Source: Chitinophaga terrae (ex Kim and Jung 2007) (GTDB lineage: Bacteria; Bacteroidota; Bacteroidia; Chitinophagales; Chitinophagaceae). Taken from it: DNA of 64,000 bases. The notes beneath the pieces are model-generated. The model saw nothing but the letters and a program-made list of their open reading frames with translations, made no database searches and was not told the DNA's origin. How positions within the stretch are numbered: the stretch's first letter is position 1; the number at the start of each line of letters is the position of its first letter. The DNA lies in the NCBI RefSeq assembly GCF_900107795.1, contig NZ_FNRL01000003.1:124001-188000 (forward strand). The letters run 5' to 3'. Positions 41,563-49,029 of this stretch are shown in pieces. Position numbers and translations under genes: made by a program.

Positions 41563-42336
41563 ATGAGCTTCAAAAAACTACTGCTTTACATACTTATCAT
41601 CGTCCCCGTAGCAGGACTTGCAGGCGCAAAGCCGCCTAAATTCAGGGTGCTGGCGTTTTATAATACCCGTGTAGAGCCCGACCATGTTGATTTTGCACGG
41701 GATGCTATCGCCTATTTCCAGCGCCTGGCGGCGCAGAAGCATTTCCGGTTCGATACAACTACCGACTGGACGAAAATGAATTTCCAGGAATTGAAAAAAT
41801 ACGAAGTGGTGGTATGGCTGAATTTCTTTCCTACAACGGCAGACCAGCGAAATGGGTTTGTTGAGTATATGGAACATGGTGGCGGATGGATGGGATTTCA
41901 TGTAGCGGGGTACAACGATAAATACACGCAATGGCCCTGGTTTGTGCAGTTTATGGGTGGGGCAGTATTTTACAACAACAACTGGCCGCCACTGCCTGCA
42001 CGGTTGCATGTAGATCCCACCAGCCATCCTGTTACCCGTCATTTGCCCGCCGATTATTTAAGCCCGGCCAACGAATGGTACCAATGGGAGCCCAGCCCCA
42101 GGGCCAATAAAGATATACAGGTACTGGTAACCCTCGATCCCTCCAACTATCCGTTAGGTAAAAAGAACCTGCTTACCTATGGCGATATTCCCGTGGTTTG
42201 GACCAACAGGCGTTATCATATGTTGTATCTGAACATGGGGCATGGAGATAAGATATTTACAGATTCCCTGCAGAATAAAATGTATGAAGATGCCATTATC
42301 TGGGTAGGGCAGCAGGTGAGTTCATCGCGTAAATAG
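41563..42336 (+). CDS. ThuA-like domain protein
   Basis: 257 aa from the ATG at 41563, which begins the signal peptide MSFKKLLLYILIIVPVAGLAGA; a TTG at 41515 is rejected since it adds 16 unrelated residues. The mature protein is a single ThuA domain (FRVLAFYNTRVEPDHVDFAR, then VEYMEHGGGWMGFHVAGYND). It resembles the C-terminal domain of the preceding chitinase (GWMGFHVAG against GWIGFHHAT, and IPVVWTNRRYHMLYLNMGHG against HPVVWTNDHYKAKNLYIFMG), which suggests duplication and fusion. Likely co-transcribed with the chitinase; it overlaps the convergent serine hydrolase gene by 15 bp. Function unknown, presumably glycan related. Confidence 0.85.
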   Translation: MSFKKLLLYILIIVPVAGLAGAKPPKFRVLAFYNTRVEPDHVDFARDAIAYFQRLAAQKHFRFDTTTDWTKMNFQELKKYEVVVWLNFFPTTADQRNGFVEYMEHGGGWMGFHVAGYNDKYTQWPWFVQFMGGAVFYNNNWPPLPARLHVDPTSHPVTRHLPADYLSPANEWYQWEPSPRANKDIQVLVTLDPSNYPLGKKNLLTYGDIPVVWTNRRYHMLYLNMGHGDKIFTDSLQNKMYEDAIIWVGQQVSSSRK

Positions 42337-43431
42337 GTCTTCCTGCGGCCAGGGTGTTGCAGGATCATTGACCGCTTTCCAGAGCAGGCCGTCAAGATCG
42401 TTGAAGAAAGGGCCGTCGGTTCTTGTGTTGCAGAGAAGTACCAGGTTAAAGCCTTTCTGTGTACGGATGATCTCGGAAGCTGTTCCGGGTAATGAGCCGG
42501 CATGCCACCAGCTGCGGTTCATATTAACTGCCACGCCTAAAGCATAACCGCTGTTGGCGGCAGATCCGGTTGTAAAGGCCTGCAAACTGGCAGGAGAAAG
42601 GATGTCGGGCGGTTGAGGAAACCCGTCAAGGCGTACAAGGAGTTTAGCCAGGTCGGTAGCCGAAGCTATCCATCCTCCATGCGCATCCATCCTGCTGATA
42701 TTATATATATAAGGGTTTTCGCCATTCTGACCATAGTATACCACTTCCCCTGGCCGTTTGTCGGCCAGGGTATTACCACCTGTCTGCATGGTCCGGATGC
42801 CGCAGGGCGCCAGTATGGCTGCTTTTACAAAATCTTCGTAAGGCTGACCGCTTACTTTTTCAATGATGCGCCCTAACACGCAATAGCCGAAATTGGAATA
42901 GGCAAATACTTTTCCCGGCGGGTTCTTCAACGGTTGATGATCGAGGGTCCAGGAGATCAGCTCATCTGCGCTCATGGAAGGATGTAAAAACATAGGGTCG
43001 TCACCGTTATTTTGCCATCCGCCGGCTGTATGCTGTAATAACTGCCGGATGGTCACAGCCTGCAGGTCGCTGCTGTAGGGCTGCTTCCCATAACGGACGC
43101 CCAATATGCCTTTTGGGCCGAAAACAGTTGTATCCAGGTTCAACCTGTTTGCTTTTGCGAGTTTCAATATAGCTGCTGCGGTAACGGATTTGGAAACACT
43201 GGCTATCCTGAAAAGAGAATTGGCAGTTACAGGAACCTGGTTCACTGAATCTGCCAATCCGTATCCTTTGCTGTATACTAACTTTCCATGATGGGTGATG
43301 GCTATTGCCATGCCCGGCACTTTATAGGTTCTCATGAAGTTCATTACCGCGGTATCTACTACGGGCAGCGATTGTGCCGGCAGGAGCAGGCGGACGAACA
43401 GTATAGGTATCAACAATATGCCGTGTTTCAT
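42322..43431 (-). CDS. Secreted serine hydrolase, class C beta-lactamase-like family
   Basis: 369 aa from the ATG at 43431, the start of the signal peptide MKHGILLIPILFVRLLLPAQ. The longer frame to 43491 would overlap the ABC gene end at 43451. The SxxK motif is S78-V-S-K81; the tyrosine motif YSN (FAYSNFGYCVLG) and the third motif HAGSLPG follow in order, as in D-alanyl-D-alanine carboxypeptidase/esterase members of the S12 family. It is not typical of a resistance AmpC. Substrate could be peptidoglycan peptides, D-amino-acid peptides or esters. It lies 19 bp downstream of the ABC exporter genes on the same strand, so it may be co-transcribed. Confidence 0.88.
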   Translation of the reverse strand: MKHGILLIPILFVRLLLPAQSLPVVDTAVMNFMRTYKVPGMAIAITHHGKLVYSKGYGLADSVNQVPVTANSLFRIASVSKSVTAAAILKLAKANRLNLDTTVFGPKGILGVRYGKQPYSSDLQAVTIRQLLQHTAGGWQNNGDDPMFLHPSMSADELISWTLDHQPLKNPPGKVFAYSNFGYCVLGRIIEKVSGQPYEDFVKAAILAPCGIRTMQTGGNTLADKRPGEVVYYGQNGENPYIYNISRMDAHGGWIASATDLAKLLVRLDGFPQPPDILSPASLQAFTTGSAANSGYALGVAVNMNRSWWHAGSLPGTASEIIRTQKGFNLVLLCNTRTDGPFFNDLDGLLWKAVNDPATPWPQEDLFTR

Positions 43432-43450
43432 AGAAACAAAATACAAAAAA

Positions 43451-45214
43451 CTAGCTTTCTCTTGTTCCCTGCATAAGTTTTTCCATGGCATTCTGGAATG
43501 AACCTGCTTTGGTAACTTCTCCCGAATTCACAAAATAGATCTCATCGGCGTTCTCTATAGTATTCAGGCGGTGCGCAATGATCACGCGGGTAGTGGTAGC
43601 CGGCAATTTCTGAAGGATCTCTTCCAGCAACTGTTCAGTAACAGTGTCGATGTTGGCAGTGGCTTCATCGAGGATGAGCAGATCAGGTTTCCGCAACACG
43701 GCCCGCATGAAAGCAATGATTTGTTTCTGTCCTAAGCTGATGCCTTCTGCACCTGAAGTTACCCTGGTATCCAGGCCTTCTTCAAATATGGCCAGCAGTT
43801 TTTCCAGGTTGGCTTCCCTGATCAGGGTTACCAGCTCTTCGTTGGAGGCATGAAGATATTCGCTGTTGCCGTAAAGGATATTTTCCCTGATGGTGCCGGA
43901 AAACAGGAAAGGCTCCTGCAAAATGAAACCTATCTTCTTCGTTCTTTCACTATCGCTATAACTACGTATATCCTTGCCTGATAGCAGCACCGTTCCTTTG
44001 GTAGGGTCGTACAGGCGGGCGATCAGGGATGCGGTAGTGGTTTTGCCGCCGCCGGTAGGCCCAACCAGCGCATAGGTCTTACCCTGTTCGAAAGAAAGGT
44101 TGATGTTATGCAGTATCTCTTTGCCTTCAGGGTAACCGAAATGCACGTTGCGGAACTCGACCAGCGAACTGGATGGCGGTGTGACCGGCCCAGCGGGGAC
44201 GGTAACCAGGTCGGATTCCAGGTTCAGGATCTCGGAGATCCTGTCCCAACCTGCCATGGCCACCTGGAAGTTGGCCCATAAAGTAGCCAGTTGCCGTAAA
44301 GGAGTGTAGAAATAGTTGGTATACCCCAGGTAGGCCAATACCAGACCGATGGTAAACTCGCCCTGCGAAATGAGGTAGATGCCAGCCACCAGTACCAGCA
44401 GTTGTGCGATGCTGGAACAAAGGGCGTAGAATGGCAGGAATATATTATTGGCAATGCCTGCGGAAACAGCTGTGTTATAGTTGTTGGTATTGGCTTCGCT
44501 GAAACGTTTCCTGAAATAATCGCGGCGGTTGAAGGCAACAATTGCTTTGAAGTTGCCCAGGCTTTCCTGGATCTCGGCGCTCAATGCACCTACCGTTTTC
44601 AGGTTAGCGGCGTTCCGGCGTTTAACCCAGGGAGAAAGCACCCTTGTAAACAGGAGAATGAGTAGCGCAGGAAGCAGTGAAATGGCTCCCATCTTCACAT
44701 TCAGCGCCAGCAGGAAAATTCCTGCGCCAACCATGTTGGCAATGCTGCCCAGGAACTGCATCAGGGCCTGGGAAAAGAACTGGTTCAGTTTATCCGTATC
44801 GTTATTGACCCTGGAGATCAGGTCGCCTGCTTTGTTCTGGTTAAAAAAGGCTACAGGTAATTGCTGGATCTTGTTGAAAATGGCATTTCTCAGCGTGAAT
44901 AGCGTACGCTGTCCAACCCTTCCCATTAGCTTGGTCTGGAAGTAACTGGTGAAGAGCGAGATCAGGTACATGCAGATGAGTATTGCACCGGAGATCAGCA
45001 AACCTCGGTATTCTTTATGTACAATAAAATGGTCGACCGCGTAGCTGATGAGCAATGGTCCCAGCAGGTTGATCGCCGAATTGAGCAGGATGGCTCCCAA
45101 AGCCAGCCAGAGGTTTTTCCTTTCGCTGGTGATCAGTTGCAAAAGATTTTTAAAGGCAGTATAGTTCGAAGCGCGTTGGCCCTGGGTGAATGTTTTATTT
45201 AGATTGTAATTCAT
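43451..45214 (-). CDS. ABC exporter half-transporter, catalytic-site partner
   Basis: A 587-aa protein with a six-helix membrane domain (about 30-325) and an ATPase domain. Walker A GPTGGGKT is at 385-392, Walker B ILDE ends with catalytic E517, and the switch histidine is H548 (IIAHRL). The signature motif is altered: ISLGQ (492-496) instead of LSGGQ. This fits the subunit that supplies the working Walker site and H-switch but a weak signature in an asymmetric heterodimer with the upstream gene product, which overlaps it by 20 bp. Heterodimers of this type (TmrAB, BmrCD, TM287/288 kind) export drugs, lipids or peptides. Cargo unknown. Confidence 0.92.
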   Translation of the reverse strand: MNYNLNKTFTQGQRASNYTAFKNLLQLITSERKNLWLALGAILLNSAINLLGPLLISYAVDHFIVHKEYRGLLISGAILICMYLISLFTSYFQTKLMGRVGQRTLFTLRNAIFNKIQQLPVAFFNQNKAGDLISRVNNDTDKLNQFFSQALMQFLGSIANMVGAGIFLLALNVKMGAISLLPALLILLFTRVLSPWVKRRNAANLKTVGALSAEIQESLGNFKAIVAFNRRDYFRKRFSEANTNNYNTAVSAGIANNIFLPFYALCSSIAQLLVLVAGIYLISQGEFTIGLVLAYLGYTNYFYTPLRQLATLWANFQVAMAGWDRISEILNLESDLVTVPAGPVTPPSSSLVEFRNVHFGYPEGKEILHNINLSFEQGKTYALVGPTGGGKTTTASLIARLYDPTKGTVLLSGKDIRSYSDSERTKKIGFILQEPFLFSGTIRENILYGNSEYLHASNEELVTLIREANLEKLLAIFEEGLDTRVTSGAEGISLGQKQIIAFMRAVLRKPDLLILDEATANIDTVTEQLLEEILQKLPATTTRVIIAHRLNTIENADEIYFVNSGEVTKAGSFQNAMEKLMQGTRES

Positions 45215-46931
45215 AGTTGCTGGTGCTTTGCTGAGAATGATAGATCTGAACGTATTCAGGGCTGTTATGCATTAATTCGTCGTGTGTGCCTGTCGCAACA
45301 ATTTCTCCCTCCATCAACAGGATGATCTGGTCGTAGTTGGTTACAGCCGCTATTTTCTGGGTAACCGAAACCAGGGTGATACCGGGAAACGCTTCTGCAA
45401 CATTGGCCAGGATCTTTTTCTCTGTAGTGGTATCTACCCTTGCCGTGAAATCGTCGAGCAATAAAACAGTAGGTTTGATAGCCAGTGCGCGGGCCAGCAT
45501 AATTCTTTGTTTCTGACCGCCCGATAAACTGGAGCCCCGCTCAGATACAAGCGTATCCAGCTTTTCGGGAAGGGTGTTAATAAACGCCGAAAGTTCCGCG
45601 GTTTGGATAGCTTTCTCCATATCCGCATCTGTTACGGTTTCATTGAAGGCAATGTTTTCCCGGATGCTCATATTGAAAATGATGCTGTCCTGGAACACGA
45701 ATCCAACCTGGCTGTGATAGGCATTGGCGTCGTATTCGGTCACTGGGCGGTTGTCTACCAGTACCTGACCCGAAGTTGGTTTCAATAACCCCGTGATGAG
45801 GTAAAGCAGCTGTGTTTTGCCGGCGGCGGTAGGACCAATGATAGCTACTTTGCTTCCTGCTTTTATGTTGAAAGAGATATCTTTTAATACAGGTTTCTCT
45901 CCATACTTTACATTCACTTTATCAAAAGTGATATCCCCTTTCAGGGGAGTGGTAATATTGCCTGCCGGCATGGTATCGGGCAGGTGCAGTACGCTGCTGA
46001 TACGCTGGTAAGAGGCGGTTGCCTGTGCAATAATGTTGCTCATAAACCCGATGATGATAATAGGGAAGATGAGCAGGGAGAGGTAGGTGGAGAAGGCTGT
46101 GAAATCGCCCAGCGACATGGAATTGTCGATCACATAATGGCCGCCCAGCAGCAAAATGGCTACAGAGCCCATGCTGGCGGCAAAAGTGATAACAGGCATC
46201 AGGCCGGCAAATAATTTTACGATGGAGAGACCAAAGTTCATTGCCTTGGTGTTGGCATCAAGAAATTTGTTGTCTTCCAGTTGCTGGCTGTTCACCACCC
46301 TGATCAGCGCGGCACCCAGGATGCTTTCATTGATCACTTTGTTCAGCCAGTCCATCACTTCCCGGCTTTTTATGAATAAGGCCCTGACTTTTCTGAGTAC
46401 CAGGAAAAAAGTGACCCCGATGATGGGGATGATGGTGATAATGATCAGGCCCAGTTTCCAGTTGATGCTGAGCAGCAGGATGCTGACGCCTATTATAATG
46501 AAGACAGACGATACCAGGGAAACGATCGCCTGCGATACGAACAGCTTAATACTGTCGACATCCGCGATCAGGTTCGTGAGCAGGCGGGAAGGATTGGCCT
46601 GCTCTACCCATGCATAGCTTTGGGTAGAGATCTTTTCAGCGATCCTGTTCCTTAAATGCAGGGCTACTTTTTCGGATACCCTTACCTGTAAAAGGTTTTG
46701 CAGGTACGTGAAAATAAGGATGAAAAGGGCGACCGAGAGGAAAGTAATGAGTACTGAAGAAAGGTTGAAACTGTTCTTTTCGTAGGCATCTACTGCATTT
46801 CCTATTATTTTGGGGAGCCATAGGTTTAAGCCGCTGCTTAGCAAAGTAAATATTATCAGCAGTGCTACCATTTTCCCGTAAGGTTGCAGCAAACTGAATA
46901 AACCAGGTTGTTTTTGTTTCATTTTATTCAA
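45195..46931 (-). CDS. ABC exporter half-transporter, degenerate-site partner
   Basis: A 578-aa protein with a six-helix membrane domain (about 20-310) and an ATPase domain. Walker A GPTAAGKT is at 366-373 and the signature LSGGQ at 469-473 is perfect. The Walker B reads LLLDD, so the catalytic Glu is replaced by D494, and the switch histidine is replaced by Q525 (SVTQKIA). Both losses fall in the composite site formed with the ISLGQ signature of the partner, so only one of the two ATP sites should hydrolyse. The first gene of the pair; its end overlaps the start of the partner gene, suggesting translational coupling and 1:1 subunits. Confidence 0.92.
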   Translation of the reverse strand: MNKMKQKQPGLFSLLQPYGKMVALLIIFTLLSSGLNLWLPKIIGNAVDAYEKNSFNLSSVLITFLSVALFILIFTYLQNLLQVRVSEKVALHLRNRIAEKISTQSYAWVEQANPSRLLTNLIADVDSIKLFVSQAIVSLVSSVFIIIGVSILLLSINWKLGLIIITIIPIIGVTFFLVLRKVRALFIKSREVMDWLNKVINESILGAALIRVVNSQQLEDNKFLDANTKAMNFGLSIVKLFAGLMPVITFAASMGSVAILLLGGHYVIDNSMSLGDFTAFSTYLSLLIFPIIIIGFMSNIIAQATASYQRISSVLHLPDTMPAGNITTPLKGDITFDKVNVKYGEKPVLKDISFNIKAGSKVAIIGPTAAGKTQLLYLITGLLKPTSGQVLVDNRPVTEYDANAYHSQVGFVFQDSIIFNMSIRENIAFNETVTDADMEKAIQTAELSAFINTLPEKLDTLVSERGSSLSGGQKQRIMLARALAIKPTVLLLDDFTARVDTTTEKKILANVAEAFPGITLVSVTQKIAAVTNYDQIILLMEGEIVATGTHDELMHNSPEYVQIYHSQQSTSNYELQSK

Positions 46932-47024
46932 CTTATCAGTTGGGTGTTCAGAAAGAGACGATCTTGCGAGGTAAAAATTGTATAAGCCGACAAGATAAAA
47001 TTTTTTTTGCGAGAATAGAACTAA

Positions 47025-47069
47025 TAAAAAAGAACGCAGCGGGTATTAGCTACCGTGTACTGCGTTCTT
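47025..47069 (-). terminator. Intrinsic terminator of the FMN reductase gene
   Basis: A 10-bp stem aagaacgcag/ctgcgttctt with a short ggta/tacc inner stem is followed on the minus strand by six Ts. It lies between the FMN reductase gene and the ABC pair. Confidence 0.8.
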
Positions 47070-47094
47070 GTATTGAGAGGGAAGTTTAATTGAA

Positions 47095-47658
47095 CTATCC
47101 TGCGGGTACTGATTTCTTTTCGTTAATGGCGGTGGCCAGCCATTCAAAATCATCCAGGAACTTTTTAGCGGAACGAATGGTATGTTCATTTACCAGTTCC
47201 ATTTTTTCATTGAAAGCGCCGTAAACTTCCGGCACCAGTAACTTGGTGGGTACTGCAATCCCACCTGCGCTGTTAACAACCTGCTGTAACTGGTTTGCTG
47301 CGCTCACGCCGCCGAGCTTCCCTGCGCTTACGGCCACAATGCCGGTTGCCTTACGGTAAAATTCTGCGGAGAAATAATCCAGCGCATTTTTTATCACGCC
47401 CGAAAAACTGCCATGGTATTCGGGTGTGATCAATATCAGCGCATCCGCCTGGTGCAGGTTCCCGCTTAATTCTTTTACCGTTTGAGGTAATGCAGGGTGC
47501 AGCGATACTCTTTCTTCCAGCAGGGGAAGGGAAAGAGCTGCCAGGTCCAGCAACTGCGGCTCATGTTGCCGCGCTTCCAATTGGTTGGCCAGGTAGTGAC
47601 CTATTTTATGTGATTGTCGCCCCTGCCTGATACTTCCTATTAATAAACCTACTTTCAT
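47095..47658 (-). CDS. NADPH-dependent FMN reductase family protein
   Basis: 187 aa from the ATG at 47658; the longer frame starts inside the leader. It is a flavodoxin-like fold: MKVGLLIGSIRQGRQSHKIG with the phosphate-binding GSIRxGR loop, then ALILITPEYHGSFSGVIKNA with the PEYxGSxxGxxKNAxD motif of the SsuE/ArsH/NQO-type reductases. It would reduce flavin or quinone with NADPH in the cytoplasm. It is divergent from an SDR gene across a 28-bp palindrome that overlaps its -33 element, so a repressor sensing quinones, thiols or a similar stress is likely. Confidence 0.9.
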   Translation of the reverse strand: MKVGLLIGSIRQGRQSHKIGHYLANQLEARQHEPQLLDLAALSLPLLEERVSLHPALPQTVKELSGNLHQADALILITPEYHGSFSGVIKNALDYFSAEFYRKATGIVAVSAGKLGGVSAANQLQQVVNSAGGIAVPTKLLVPEVYGAFNEKMELVNEHTIRSAKKFLDDFEWLATAINEKKSVPAG

Positions 47659-47681
47659 CTTAATAATATTTTTGGGCATAA

Positions 47682-47712
47682 CAAAGGTACAGGAATTTTT
47701 TAATAAACCAAA
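47682..47712 (-). promoter_or_regulatory. Consensus promoter of the FMN reductase gene
   Basis: The minus strand reads TTTG (47709-47712), 19-nt spacer, TACCTTTG (47682-47689). Both elements and the spacer are exact matches. The TTTG is inside the palindrome at 47702-47729. Confidence 0.8.
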
Positions 47713-47729
47713 TATTCATTTGGTTTATT
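47702..47729. promoter_or_regulatory. Perfect 28-bp palindrome, probable operator
   Basis: Arms aataaaccaaat and atttggtttatt are exact over 12 bp with spacer attc. It covers the -33 element of the FMN reductase promoter and lies 119 bp before the divergent SDR gene. The size suits a dimeric repressor, but no regulator gene adjoins; the nearest TetR gene is at 52.6 kb. Confidence 0.75.
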
Positions 47730-47760
47730 GTGTAAAATAGACCGCCAGGTTAGTTTAAAA

Positions 47761-47800
47761 TACTTAAACAGTCACCATAAATACTTAACGTCTCACCATA
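47761..47800 (+). repeat. Two 19-bp direct repeats with a 21-bp period before the SDR gene
   Basis: tacttaaacagtcaccata (47761-47779) and tacttaacgtctcaccata (47782-47800) match at 14-15 of 19 positions and are spaced 21 bp apart, two helical turns. This is the spacing used by AraC-type activator half-sites. They end 47 bp before the ATG at 47848. Confidence 0.5.
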
Positions 47801-47847
47801 ACAGAATGACTGCTTTGCCGGAACTTTGGATCATTAAATTTTTAATT

Positions 47848-48609
47848 ATGGCAACAAAGAAAATAGCATTGGTAACTGGCGGCAGCAGGGGATTGGGTAG
47901 AAATATGGCCCTCAAACTGGCGGCTCACGGACATGACCTTATTATTACTTACAAAAGCAACCAGGAAGAGGCGAACAAAGTAGTAGCAGAAGCGGCGGAA
48001 CTGGGCGTTAAAGCGGCAGCGTTTAAGCTGGACACTGCCAACGTATCAACTTTTGATGCATTCATCGGCGAAATTTCCGGGTACCTGCAGGAAACAACAG
48101 GTAAGGCGAGTTTTGATTTCCTGGTGAACAATGCAGGTATCGACAGGCGGTCGCTGATCCCTGAGATCACTGAAGCGGAATTCGATGAACTGTGCAATGT
48201 ACACCTGAAAGGAGTTATTTTCCTTACACAGAAAGCATTACCATTGATAGCAGATGGAGGAAGGGTGATCAATCTTTCTACAGGGCTGGCCAGGTTTGTA
48301 ACACCAGGATATGCAGCTTATGCAGCCATGAAGGGTGGCATAGAGGTTTTTACCCGTTACCTCGCCAAGGAGATCGGAAGCCGGGGTATTACAGCCAACG
48401 CAGTAGCGCCTGGTATTATTGAAACTGATTTTACCCGTTCCGTATTCGAACACGCTCCTCAGGCCATCGAGTTCATTAAATCTCAGACCGCGCTGGGTCG
48501 TACAGGCGTACCTGATGATATAGGCGGTATCGTGGCTTTCCTGTGCAGTGAAGATGCCAGGTGGATAACTGCGCAAAGAATCGAAGCATCAGGAGGAATG
48601 TTCCTTTAA
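47848..48609 (+). CDS. Short-chain dehydrogenase/reductase (SDR)
   Basis: 253 aa from the ATG at 47848 (MATKKIALVTGGSRGLGRNM); the longer frame lacks conserved residues and covers the operator region. NADP-binding TGGSRGLG is at about 10-17, the NNAG stabiliser is in LVNNAGIDRR, and the catalytic Ser plus YxxxK are in NLSTGLARFVTPGYAAYAAM with K following. Complete classical SDR catalytic set; 3-oxoacyl-ACP reductase-like by overall sequence. Substrate unknown. Divergent from an FMN reductase, so both may answer the same redox or electrophile signal. Confidence 0.92.
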   Translation: MATKKIALVTGGSRGLGRNMALKLAAHGHDLIITYKSNQEEANKVVAEAAELGVKAAAFKLDTANVSTFDAFIGEISGYLQETTGKASFDFLVNNAGIDRRSLIPEITEAEFDELCNVHLKGVIFLTQKALPLIADGGRVINLSTGLARFVTPGYAAYAAMKGGIEVFTRYLAKEIGSRGITANAVAPGIIETDFTRSVFEHAPQAIEFIKSQTALGRTGVPDDIGGIVAFLCSEDARWITAQRIEASGGMFL

Positions 48610-48636
48610 AATTGTAATTTTCCCTCCCAAATAATC

Positions 48637-49029
48637 ATGATCATGTCGGGAGATGCAGTACTGAAAAAATTATACTATCAAAAAGCCTCGCAACATCTCA
48701 TTGTGAATGCGCCGGCTTCTTACCTCGAACTAATAGGCGACCGGGGTTTTGACCAGGAGCCTGCGGCTGCAAAAAAAGGAAGCTACGATTTCGTACAGGT
48801 ATTTGCCGTTAAGCAAAAAGAACTGCTGGCATTATTAAAGAAGCTGGCTCCTTTTGTAAAAGAAGACGCTTATTTCTGGGCATGTTATCCGAAAGGGGGG
48901 AAACTAAATAGCGATATAAAAAGGGAAACCGTCTGGGCTGCCTTCGATACCATTGCATTGAACGTGGTAAGCAGCGCCGCCATAGATGATACCTGGACCG
49001 CTTTAAGGGCGCGTCCTTACACCAACTAA
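48637..49029 (+). CDS. DUF3052-like small protein
   Basis: A 130-aa soluble protein with the pattern SYDFVQVFA, WACYPKGGKLNSDIKRETVW and a C-terminal IDDTWTALRARP, which matches my recollection of DUF3052 proteins, a family without known function. It starts 27 bp after the SDR gene on the same strand and may be co-transcribed. Its stop overlaps the stop of the convergent histidine kinase gene by 4 bp. A second Met two codons on is an equally good start. Confidence 0.75.
   Translation: MIMSGDAVLKKLYYQKASQHLIVNAPASYLELIGDRGFDQEPAAAKKGSYDFVQVFAVKQKELLALLKKLAPFVKEDAYFWACYPKGGKLNSDIKRETVWAAFDTIALNVVSSAAIDDTWTALRARPYTN

Noticed and set aside
39634..42336. Trehalose-utilisation operon because of the ThuA domains
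   Set aside because: No ThuB, trehalose transporter or trehalase is nearby; the context is a chitinase and a NagX-like protein.
42322..43431. AmpC-type beta-lactamase (antibiotic resistance)
   Set aside because: The motifs fit the wider S12 serine hydrolase family; nothing specific to AmpC resistance enzymes is seen.
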